A DNA stretch of 64,000 nucleotides, taken from the NCBI GenBank assembly GCA_963585895.1, contig OY757917.1, forward strand, positions 105,521,435-105,585,434, in the 5' to 3' direction. The first letter of the stretch is position 1. The number at the start of each line of letters is the position of its first letter. The translations under genes and the position numbers were made by a program. The notes under the pieces are model-generated. The model ran no database searches, was not told where the DNA came from, and saw nothing but the letters and a program-made list of their open reading frames with translations. Shown here in pieces: positions 45,658-55,370 of this stretch. The DNA is from Sepioteuthis lessoniana (taxonomy: Eukaryota; Mollusca; Cephalopoda; Myopsida; Loliginidae).

Positions 45658-45918
45658 AGTACCGGACATTGGCCTAGGGGTTAGAGTGTTCGCCAATGGC
45701 CCGGGAGACCTGGGTTCAATCCCAGGTCGAGTCAGACCAAAGACTCAAAAAAATGGTAATTGATGCCTCCTTGCTTAACACTCAGCATTATAAGGTACGG
45801 ATCAAGGGTAAAGTAGAGCAATCCAGGGAAGGAGTAGCGCCCTGCCCTACAACTTGGTGTAGTAGCTATCGAAAAGGGAGCCTTCGGGTTACCCTCGACT
45901 ATGGTCGCCAACTTTACT
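45658..45918 (+). mobile_element. tRNA-headed SINE, family C, with 11-bp TSD
   Basis: TTACAATTCAT at 45647-45657 and 45919-45929. The head has TGGCCTAGGGGTTAGAGTG (A box) and CCTGGGTTCAATCCCAGG (a textbook B box). The body follows: AGTCAGACCAAAGACTCAAAA, GTAGTAGCTATCGAAAAGGG, GGTCGCCAACTTTACTT. The best-preserved tRNA-like region in the window. Confidence 0.85.
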
Positions 45919-46114
45919 TTACAATTCATGATATAATTATTAAAAACAATTTTTATTATGTTTATAAATAAAATCATATCAAGTATTACAGATACTACCA
46001 TATAAAGAATTATCTTAACAAATAATATTACAATTGCCATTATTACGACCAATCATCACACCTTATAATATTATAAACTAGACGTCAACTCATGAATATT
46101 ATAACAATTAAAAA

Positions 46115-46159
46115 CATATATATATATATATATATATATAGGTGTGTGTGTGTGTGTGT
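46115..46159. repeat. (AT)n(GT)n microsatellite
   Basis: AT units followed by GT units. Confidence 0.95.
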
Positions 46160-46600
46160 AGAATTATACCAATAAAAAATTAAAAAAACAAGAGCAAGCT
46201 ATTCAGAGGATGATTTTATTTATACATGATTTATTTTCCAACGTTAAATGTTTCAGTTATTTCATTTAAATGTGATAATATATCTTGCAAATTATATTTA
46301 ATTTGTTTTTATTTTCTTTTTTATATGAAATCAAAAGAAAGCTAAAAAAAACAAGTTCATTTACATTGTCTTTCTTAGCTCCTGTTTACATAATCATTCA
46401 TTCATTCATTCATTCATAAGAGTGACATTTATGTAAGGAATGATCACCCCCACCTCTAAGCGTACACAATGTAAGGATCAACAAACATACTTAGAAAAGT
46501 CATGGACATTTAAGGAGAAATGCTGTGACTACAAGTCTAGTGAAAGGCAGCCAATTAATTTAATTCAGTAATCGTTCAATCACTGGAAGCAGAAAAGAAT
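46160..46600. other. Unclassified sequence
   Basis: A short (ATTC)n at 46393-46418; otherwise nothing recognised. Confidence 0.45.
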
Positions 46601-46617
46601 GTATTACAGACACAATG

Positions 46618-46745
46618 GAAATCTACTTAGCTTTTTGCTTAGATGTGACACAAGGCCATATGAAAGGGGCACCCAATGAGACTCGAACTCACTTGTGTAG
46701 GTTTGCTAGCTGAGCTTGCTAACCATTACACCACCAGAGGCGCCT
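46618..46745 (-). mobile_element. Short tRNA-headed SINE, family F, with perfect 17-bp TSD
   Basis: GTATTACAGACACAATG at 46601-46617 and 46746-46762. Minus strand starts GGCGCCTCTGGTGGTGTAAT (A box within), has GTGAGTTCGAGTCTCATTGG (B box) and ends GGCCTTGTGTCACATCTAAG. Only 128 bases. Confidence 0.85.
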
Positions 46746-46924
46746 GTATTACAGACACAATGTCCGGGATGGCTTTTCTCGTTCTTTTAGGAACGTCTTT
46801 TTTCGTGTATTTGATATGTTTCTTTATCTCTGATCATTTCAACCCAAACCTAAACAAGAAAAATAGACTGAATTACGAAATTATATATATATATATATTA
46901 GAATTATCATTACTTGAAAATCCG

Positions 46925-47215
46925 GCAAACGCCTACGCATGACATACGGAACACTGAACTGCTGTTTCGACATAATTGGGTCATATCAGCAGTGCACACC
47001 GTGATCTCCACTACTGGAGATCGAACCAAGAACCACAGTCTGCAAAAGCCGAAACTTTACCACTGGGCCACCGGTTCATGCCACTCATAATTGATGCCGA
47101 ATTTACAAGTCATGATGACAATGCGCGACCACATGACCTAGTGTGTCTTGAGGGTACGTATTCCCTACAGAGGACACGGTCACCTTCGGGGCTACATCTT
47201 CCCATATCGGAGTTA

Positions 47216-47216
<1 letters not shown>
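46925..47216 (-). mobile_element. SINE family E with an internal tRNA-like promoter
   Basis: On the minus strand, GATATGGGAAGATGTAGCC ... GACCGTGTCCTCTGTAGGGA comes first, then GGTGGCCCAGTGGTAAAG (A box), GGTTCTTGGTTCGATCTCC (B box), GGAGATCACGGTGTGCAC and an end CGTATGTCATGCGTAGGCG. It matches 57350-57670 along its length. The tRNA-like part is internal, not at the very 5' end. Confidence 0.7.

Positions 47217-47270
<54 letters not shown>
47217..47270. repeat. (AT)n microsatellite at the SINE E edge
   Basis: Uninterrupted AT dinucleotides immediately beside the 5' end of SINE E. Confidence 0.95.
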
Positions 47271-47272
<2 letters not shown>

Positions 47273-47299
47273 AGGATTTACAGAACACCTCATTCTTAC

Positions 47300-47725
47300 T
47301 TGCAGGTGCCAAGTCGGCTAGTGCTGTAGAATACACCAACTACATCTCTGCAGTTGGGTAAGATCATCTCAAACGCGTATCCTCGATATGAAATTAAACC
47401 ATATGACGGTGAGGGTCCAGTAATACTGGAGCTTTGGGGAATACGGAGTACCCCTTCAATACCATATCTCCCAGGTTCCCTCTGCCCCAGAGGGTGACAC
47501 CTGATAGGGTCATATCTATAGGTCAAATAGAAATTTTTGACATTTAAAAAATCAAAACAAACAACTTATGCTAAATTGAATTGTTTGGAAAAATCTGTTT
47601 GATCATTTAACTGTGAATATCTAAAAATGTAGTTCCAATTTATATATTTAATATAAATGTACAAAACGGTATTTGGCATCAAATAACCAACAAGGGTTGA
47701 TATGACAGAAAGCAAAACGAAACAA
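47300..47725 (-). mobile_element. Composite repeat D, short array copy
   Basis: Module (GTGCTGTAGAATACACCAAC ... CACCTGATAGGGTCATATC, 47303-47525), a short array (~125 bases) and the tail (TTTGGCATCAAATAACC ... GATATGACAGAAAGC ... AACAAACCC). Confidence 0.7.
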
Positions 47726-47879
47726 ACCCATCACTTACATGCCGGTCGCTTGATACTACTTGAGACAAAATTACTCGAGACAAAACTATATAGCAGAAAC
47801 CGTATCAAAGAAATAAATACCTGGGTTGTTTCCCTCGTAAGATATTTGGGACCATTCTTGACGTGGACCAAAGAACAAC

Positions 47880-48975
47880 TTTAGCAAATGGACCAGGGAA
47901 CAAGAAAACTAAAGACCAGGCATATGGCACTATATCCCAGATGACGTTGACTGCCAGTATTTCAAGCAAAGAAGAAGGAAGAGGACCTGCCAGTTTTGAT
48001 GACAGCGTTGACGCATCGATTAAACGACTCGAAGACTAAATTGAAAAGCGCAGAGGAAGACTGATTACAGCCACTTGACACAATAGTGACAACATAGGGA
48101 CCAACAGAATGACAATAACCATAAAACATAAATTAGAAGAAAAGCAATTCTATGAACATGTTAAGAGACTAATAAACAACATCTCACACATGAAAACGTG
48201 GACATGGCTAAAAAAAGGAAACCTTAAGAGAGAAACTGAATCTCTTTTAATAGCAGCTCAAAACAACACCATGAGAACCAATTATATCTAAACAAGAATA
48301 GATAAGACGCAGCAAAATAGAAGATATAGGTTATGTGGTGATAGAGACGAAACCATCAATCACATAATAAGCGAATGCAGCAAATTAGCATAGACGGAGT
48401 ATAAGACTAGACAGGACTGGATGGGCAAGGTGATCAACTGCGAATTAAGCAATAAACTGAAATTTGATAACATGAAAAAATGATATCTGCACATCCCAGC
48501 ATCTCTCCAGGAGAATGACACACATAAACTCCTATGGGATTCTGACATGCATACAGATCACATAATCTTAGCCATACGACCAGAACTTATTATAAACAAC
48601 AAAAAAAGGAGATATCTTGCAAAACTGTGGACTTTACTGTCCCGGCTGACCACAGAGTAAAATTGAAAGAAAATGAAAAGAAGGATAAGTACCTGGACCT
48701 TTCTAGGGAATAGAAGAAACTGTGGAACATGAAAGTGACGATTATACAAATCGTAATTGGTGTTCTTGGTATAGTCATTGATGAAGGAACTGGAAGACTT
48801 GGAAATAAGAGGACGCTTGAAGACTATTGAAACTACTGCATTATTGAGATCGGCCCGAATACTGAGAACTGTCCGGGAGAATTGAGTAGACTTGCTGTCA
48901 CTCAAATTTCAGTGAAAGGCTATCAGCTAATGAAATTGTGAAAAACTCTCAAGGAGTAAATAATAATGATGTCAT
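47880..48975 (+). pseudogene. LINE family 2, copy 1: C-terminal part and 3' end
   Basis: Codons, in shifting frames, for: IKHKLEEKQFYEHVKRLINN, MRTNYI, KCRLCGD-like and DETINHIISECSKLA (a CCHC-like zinc motif), HLLISARRPELIINN, ELEDLEIRGRLKTIETTALL, RTVREN, DLLSLKFQ and a TAA-rich tail. This is the end of a non-LTR retrotransposon ORF2 common in invertebrates. Stops (TAG for Trp/Gln codons) throughout. Clade unresolved. Confidence 0.65.
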
Positions 48976-50612
48976 GCTAATAATGAGAAGCAGAAACGAT
49001 CCATGACGTAAGGAATAAAAATACCGAACCAAGAAAAAATCAGAACGCTCTGAGAAAAAAATTGATAATATTAGAAGCGGAAACGATCAAAGTGAAGACG
49101 AAAGAAACTATTACAAAGTATGGCTGGGGAAGAAGTAAACAAGTGGAAACTAAAGTATATTGCAGAAATCTCATGAAATGGATAAAAACTTGAACGGACT
49201 CCTAGCAAGATATTCGGGACCATTCTTGAAGAAGATGAGGAAAAAACTTAATCAGTTAAAGCAAAGAACAAGAAAACCCATGATTCCTAAAGCCTTACAT
49301 CCCAGAGATGCGGTAAACAGATTATATGTGTCAAGAAAGAAGGAGAAAGGGGACTCAACAGCATTGAAGATAGTGTCGACTCGTCATTACAGCAACTGGA
49401 ATACTATTTAAGAATGTTCAGAGGTAGACTGACTATAGCGACCAGAAACAATACAGACAACACAAACACCAATAAAACTACAATAATCAGAAAACAAAAA
49501 TTGGATGGTTTGGCTTGATTTCGTTTCTTTGCTTAATGGCTTTTCAACATTTGTAGGTTATTTAATGCCAAATCCATTCTCCTTGAAGAACAGTAGTGGT
49601 ATTATTTAACCCATAGCTGGGAAGATAAGGGGTTGATACCTTTCCCAAGGGTATTTGCTCGAAAGTGAATGTAATAGCGTGACTGGAGTACGAACTCGCT
49701 TACAACGATTGCGTCGTCTATCGCCTTAACCATTACACCTCGAGGATACCCCCACAAAAATGGGAAAAAAAACAGCTCTATGGACATCTCAACTGAAACA
49801 AAGCGGAATCTCGCACGAGAAAACATGGACATGACTAAGAAAGTGAAAGCTTAATAGAAAAATAATCTCTTTTGATGGCAGCAGAAAACAACTCCGCAAA
49901 GAATATTTCAAAACTAAAATAGACAAGAAGCGATAAAAGAGCATATGTAAGTTATATGCTGATAGACACTAAACAGTCAATCACGTACTAGGCGCATGTA
50001 GTAAATTAAAGCAAAAAGAGTATAAGACGAAGCACGTCTGGATGAGGAAGATGATCCACTGCCAATTGTGGAAAAGTTTAAATTTGACCATACGAACAAA
50101 TGGTATATGCAAAACCCAGAATCTGTCGTGGAAAATAAGACACACGCAATTCTCTGGGATTTTGAGATACAAACAGATCCCCTAATCTCATCCAGACAAC
50201 CAGACAACCAGATATAATGTTAATAATAAAAAAATATATATATATATAGAACTTGCCGAATAGTGGACTTTGCTCTTCTGGCTGACTGCATGGTAAAACT
50301 GAGAGAAAGCGAAAAGAGAAATAAGTACATCGACCTTGCAAAAGAACAGGAAAAAAACTAGGAAGCATGAAAGTGAAGGTAATACCAGTTGTAATTGCTG
50401 GGCTCAGTACAGTCTCCAAAGGATTAGTACAAGGACTGAACGACTTGGGAATAACAGAACGAGTGGATACCATCGAAACAACGGCGTTATTAAGAACGGC
50501 CAGAATAGTGTGATTACTTCTGGAGGCTTTGGAGACTTGCTGTCTCTCAAATTCCCGTGAGAAACCATCAGAGTACGCTCGTGTGATAAACTGTCTTAGG
50601 GGTAAAATAATA
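48976..50612 (+). pseudogene. LINE family 2, copy 2, split by a SINE B
   Basis: The longest copy of this family here. QRTRKPMIPKALHPRDAVNR LYVSRK near 49260-49345 precedes the part seen in copy 1. The sequence is interrupted at 49506-49753 by a SINE and resumes with the KKTALWTSQLKQ-like block, VNHVLGACSKLKQKEYKTKH, DRLSWKIRHTQFSGIL, and the closing DLLSLKFP followed by a (TAA)n tail at 50609-50628. Frameshifts throughout. Confidence 0.65.
49506..49753 (-). mobile_element. tRNA-headed SINE, family B, inserted in LINE family 2
   Basis: Flanks ACAAAAATTGGA (49494-49505) and ACAAAAATGGGA (49754-49765) form a 12-bp duplication with one mismatch. Full tail, central domain and head on the minus strand. 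LINE similarity continues on both sides. Confidence 0.8.
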
Positions 50613-50628
50613 ATAATAATAATAATAA

Positions 50629-51127
50629 AATAAAAATTGACAAGACTCAACAAAAGAGCAAATGTAGACAATGCGGTGACATACACTCCTATAGGACTTT
50701 GACATACAAACGGATCACCTAATTTCGGCCAGACGACCAGACCTTATAATAATTAACAAAAAAAGAGAATTTGCAAAATTTTCGACTTTACTGTCCCAGC
50801 TGATCACCGAATAAAACTGAAAGAATGTGAAAAGAAGGATAAGTACCTCAACCTTGCTAGAGAATTGAAAAAGCAGTGAAATATGAAAGTGACGACTGTA
50901 CCAATTGTGATTGGTGCTTTTGGCACAATAACCAAAGGATTATTAATAGGCCTGGAGGACTTGGAAGTTGGCGGACAGATAGAGACTATCCAAACAACAG
51001 CATTGCTGAGAACGGCCAGAATACTGAGAAGACTCCTGGAGACTTGAGGAGACGTGCTGTCACTCAAACTCCGGTGAAAAACCATCAGCTAATAATGATG
51101 TGAAAAACTCTAAATGAGTAAATAATT
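50629..51127 (+). pseudogene. LINE family 2, copy 3, 5'-truncated and internally deleted
   Basis: Starts directly after the TAA tail of copy 2 with IDKTQQKSKCRQCGDIH-like codons, jumps to a later stretch (HSYRTLTYKRIT), and continues to GLEDLEVGGQIETIQTTALL and the closing SLKLR-like codons, then a TAA-rich tail. Confidence 0.65.
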
Positions 51128-51132
51128 ATAAT

Positions 51133-51550
51133 AAACATCTGTCCTGGAGAATGACAAGCACAGACGCTTCTGGGATTGTGACATACGAACGGATCACCTA
51201 ATCTCAGCCAGACGATCAGAAATCAAAAAAACAAAAAAGAAAAAGAAAGAAAAAGAGAAAGGAACAATAAATCCCTCGACCTTTCTAGGGAATTGAAGAT
51301 ACTGTTGAACATGAAAGTTACGTTTATACCAATTGTAATTGGTGCTCTTAATGCAGTCACCAAGGATTAATAAAAGGACTGCAGGACTTTGAAATATGAG
51401 GACGAGCGGAGATCATCCAAACTATCGAATTATTGATATTGGCCAGAATACTGAGAAGAGTCCGGGGAACTTGAGAAGACTTGCTGTCACTCAAACTTCA
51501 GTGAGAGACCATCAGCTAATGTCGGTGTGTAAAACTCGTAAGGAGTAATC
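51133..51550 (+). pseudogene. LINE family 2, copy 4, 5'-truncated
   Basis: Starts directly after the tail of copy 3 with VLENDKHRRFWDCDIRTDHL, continues through NMKVTFIPIVIGALNAVTK and a TIELLILARILRRVRGT-like stretch and ends at GGAGTAATCAAAATATT. It has a small local A/G-rich expansion at 51222-51262. Confidence 0.65.
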
Positions 51551-51554
51551 AAAA

Positions 51555-51727
51555 TATTAAGAGTATTTGAGTCATATGTTATTTTCAGATATGTAAAATA
51601 GTCGTTTTCATTTTTACTACTTTTCTGTTGCGGGGATTTAAATTTGAAACTAAATTTTTAACATATTTGAAATCTGATTTGAAATATTGGGAAAAAGAGG
51701 TAAATGTTGAGACAGCTTATATTTATA

Positions 51728-51758
<31 letters not shown>

Positions 51759-52182
51759 CTTACACCACGTAACTTATGTTGACGTTAAATTTTAACACTT
51801 GGTTATAGAGTGTTAGAGTGAAAGTAAAAAATATTCCTCATAACTGAAAGATGTTTGTTACGTGCAGTTTTCTTCAGAGCAAAGTTTTGTTAATATGATA
51901 AGTATAAATAATTTTCGATAATTCTCTGTTTGTGAAAATTACGTTTTTAATAATGTATTTTTGCCATGTGTTTTAAACATTGTTCTAGACAAATTTACTT
52001 TAAACCCGGTCGTTAGAAAGAATGAATGCTTTTTGATTGTTTTCATTGTAGCTATACAATACTCTAACAGACTTTATTTTTCCCAAAGTGAAAAAAGGAA
52101 ATATAAAACGAAGAATCAAAGCATGTTTGAAAATTCCAGATAGCAAAGGATGACCAGGGTATTTTTTAAGGTATATACCTGT

Positions 52183-52186
<4 letters not shown>
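51555..52186. other. Unclassified sequence with a (GT)n(AT)n at 51727-51757
   Basis: Nothing recognised apart from the microsatellite; the frame at 51961-52143 has no known similarity. Confidence 0.45.
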
Positions 52187-52255
<69 letters not shown>

Positions 52256-52270
52256 TGTGTGTGTGTGTGA
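52187..52270. repeat. (AT)n(GT)n microsatellite
   Basis: AT units then GT units. Confidence 0.95.
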
Positions 52271-52369
52271 GTGTATACATAGTGGAAAGCAAAATTCCAG
52301 TTTAATAAACTACTCAATTATAAAATAAGATTAATTTTGATTAAAAACTAAACCCCAAAATTAGAGAAT

Positions 52370-52740
52370 AGACAAAAAACAGTAAATTCATTCAATATGG
52401 CTATTATTTTTTTCAATAATTCATCAACACGCCTTCTAAACGATTTGCATGTCTTCAAAAAACATTTTCGTACATTCTATTCTATTTCTCCTCAATAATA
52501 GTCTTAAGCGAACCAATATTTTGATGAGAATTTGAATTAGCTTTGTTTTCTAAAACGCCTCATATAGCGTAATGAAAGGGGTTAATGTCTGGGTTAGATG
52601 AAGGTAATAAAAAAAATTCCCATTATTTCGTAATTTTTTTTACTTGTTTTCGGCGTAAGGCAAATCATAGATTATTTGCTGTTTCTTTTCTTGCTCACTC
52701 ATATTGGGCTAAATGTTAATGAAAAAGTGCTTGCGTAATA
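52370..52740 (-). pseudogene. Tc1/mariner transposase C-terminal remnant
   Basis: Minus strand, in broken frames: SNPDINPF (the catalytic SPDxNP region) near 52590, HYAI-GVLENKANSNSHQNIG, SLKTIIEEK, MYENVFEDMQIV, an RRRVD-like stretch, IIEKNNSHIE near 52400. Characteristic of a mariner/Tc1 transposase third-Asp region and C-terminus. Stops show it is dead. Inverted repeats not found. Confidence 0.55.
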
Positions 52741-52841
52741 GAGCTATTCATGAAAATTTAGATATATTGCGTTTTTTTTTCAAAAAGTGGACTAATCAGA
52801 ATTTTTAAAAAATTAAAAAAATACTCGTACTTTGCTTCTAC

Positions 52842-52843
<2 letters not shown>

Positions 52844-52900
<57 letters not shown>
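52844..52900. repeat. (AT)n microsatellite
   Basis: Uninterrupted AT dinucleotides. Confidence 0.95.
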
Positions 52901-52903
<3 letters not shown>

Positions 52904-53055
52904 GTTGAAGTTTATGATAGTGCCCCATTGATACGATCTTGTGCCACAAAAAAAGTTAAGTAATTTACGTTATGTGTGTATTTGTTGTGCTGATTTAGTG
53001 AATGAGATATATAGGAGGATGAGAAAAATAGAAGTAATTTACTAAACATTTTGTT

Positions 53056-53160
53056 TAGATATGGCACAAGGCTATATTATGGGTGCACTCAATAAAACTC
53101 GAATGCACTGGTAAAGATTTACAAGTCTTGCTTCCTAACTATTACACAACGCGAGTCGGA
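53056..53160 (-). mobile_element. Short SINE, family F, diverged
   Basis: TTTAGATATGGCACAAGGC, GGGTGCACTCAATAAAACTCG, CTAACTATTACACAAC repeat the 46.62-kb element with about one change in six. Confidence 0.6.
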
Positions 53161-53164
53161 CTGG

Positions 53165-55025
53165 GGAGAGGTGGGTGAGCAAATAATTAAAATATATCCA
53201 TATTTGTTGTTGAAATATTTCGACTCTTATTTAAAAAATATATATATATTTTCATTTTGTAAATTGATTTTTCTTTTGTCTTGATTCCTAATCGTTAGTT
53301 AAAATAATGAATAAAAATATGAAATCTTTTTTTCATTTTTTTTTTCTTAGTTTCCAATATATTTTTATGTTTTATATTTAGTGCTGCGTTACAATACAAT
53401 TTTTTAGTTAATGGTTTTTAAAAATCTGCGTGATTTTAATTGAAATTTTTATTTACCCTCTAAAAACATAAAAGATTCTAATAATTCATGACTTACTTTA
53501 TTCTATTAAAGGTTTTTTTTTGCATTTATAATTTTGTTTTAAATAATGTAATCCTAAATTCGTTAGTGGATATAAATATAATTGTTTTGTTTTGCTAAAA
53601 CCTTCTTTTAAAATATGGCAAAATTTTAACTTCGGTTCTTCATTGTCACTGCAATACAATTAGATTCATCTAATCTATATTCTTTTACACGAAAAAGATT
53701 TAACTATAAAAAAAAAAGTTAAGAATTTAAAATGTGTTTTTAATTAAGGCTGAAAATTTCGCGTAATAATCCAAATGAAAATTAATGATCCATTTTATAA
53801 ACAGCTTGTTTCTTCTTTTTTAAAAGTTATTTCGAGTTACGCTGAATAAAAATTGATATTTTGTTCTCAGAAATTTGAAATGTATTCACTTGAAAAAATT
53901 GTTTTGAATCCTCGATAAACAATAATTTCGTTTAACTTTTAAGAATTAAAAAAAAGTTCGCTGTAAACATATAATATTATCGGAACTTCAAATACAAAGA
54001 TGCAAAGAAGTAAAAATGGGTCCTTACAATGAAAAGAAGCGAAGAATTAAAAACGTAAAAGTATTCTTATTACAGTTTTTTTCTTTTGATTTAGAGATAA
54101 AATTGTATTCTAAAATACGTACCTCAATATTTGAAACTTTTCATGATTTTTTTAGTTCTCCTGAAACCTGAGAATCTTTTTTTACAAAACAGAAATTTTC
54201 TAAAAAAGATTATTTCAAATTCCACCTAAGTGATATTTGAATTATAATTTCCTTTGTTTGTTACTTCTAAAAAACTGTGACGAGTTCCTGAAATCTACTG
54301 ATCTTTAATTATTGAATGATATCATTTTATCTGTAAAAAGTGAAAAAGGAAATATTCTACTTTTCCTTATAAAAATAGTAAAGAGTATGCGCGATTTCAA
54401 TGCTTAATGACAACTCTTTTCCGAGTCAACACTTACATACAAAAACCGACGTGACTCATTTATAAACGTGTTTAATCGTAGATTTTTAAACTTGAACATC
54501 AACCAATAAAACTAATTAGTAACTTTTTATCTAGTGTAAATAATTCTTCTTAGATGATAAATACTTCATGTTTCTCTTCCTTTTAAGTCTTGAAATATAA
54601 CTTTTGTATGATATGACCCAAACTGATTATTGTTTGAACTCCCTCTCTCTCTCTTCTCTCTCTCTCTCTCATATAAGAATCAGCAATATTTTATGTTAAA
54701 AGTTTTGGAGGATGCAAATGGATAATATTAAAAAAAGCTAGCCACCGGAAGAGAGACAAGTTGATATCTCATCCGATACACTAGGTGTAACAAAATAATT
54801 TAGGTGATAACAAATAGGATTTGTGAGGGTCACTAGACGCAATCGACGATTTCTGTGCTGATAGGAAATGTTTTAGAAATAGTACAAGTGATTGAAATCT
54901 ATCGATGAAATGCTATAGAATATAAAAAAAGGAGGAAATTTACAAAAATTAAAATGGAATGAAGATAAAAGTGAAAAGGAAGATTTGACCTAGATTTTGC
55001 ACTTACCAATGTATCCTACTTACAA
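53165..55025. other. Long AT-rich stretch without recognised feature
   Basis: Nothing recognised except a (CT)n at 54642-54671. Confidence 0.5.
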
Positions 55026-55027
55026 TC

Positions 55028-55072
55028 ATATTAACCCATATCATGCGTTGGCTCTATGATATGGGTTAATAT
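55028..55072. repeat. Perfect 17-bp inverted repeat with an 11-base loop
   Basis: ATATTAACCCATATCAT (55028-55044) and ATGATATGGGTTAATAT (55056-55072) are exact reverse complements. Confidence 0.9.
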
Positions 55073-55077
55073 CAGCT

Positions 55078-55262
55078 GACTGTATCCAAAAAAAAGGGGG
55101 TGTCCAGAGTACGACACTAAACTGTATCTGATGATGAAGCTACAGTTCTAGAGATATGTCGTGTTTTGTGTCAACCATTTATATCCACTACTAGCAGGTT
55201 CTCTTTGACACGGAATTACCAGTCCAGGTTCAATCTATGAGTCAAGTAGATCTGTTGAAATA
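55078..55262 (-). mobile_element. Diverged composite repeat D module
   Basis: GAGTACGACACTAAACTGTATCTGATGATGAAGC and the sequence down to TCTATGAGTCAAGTAG follow the order of the 37.0-kb module with many changes. Confidence 0.45.
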
Positions 55263-55370
55263 TTATTCGTATTTTATCAAATCTTATGCAAAAAATCTTT
55301 AGAAAAAAGCACAAAAATGTAAATATGAACGTTCAATGAATAATATTCACAAATCAATTGAAACCAAGTA

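Noticed and set aside
45658-45735. Possible functional tRNA gene (good A and B boxes)
   Set aside because: The two boxes are fine, but the acceptor stem does not close and a SINE body with flanking TSD follows directly.
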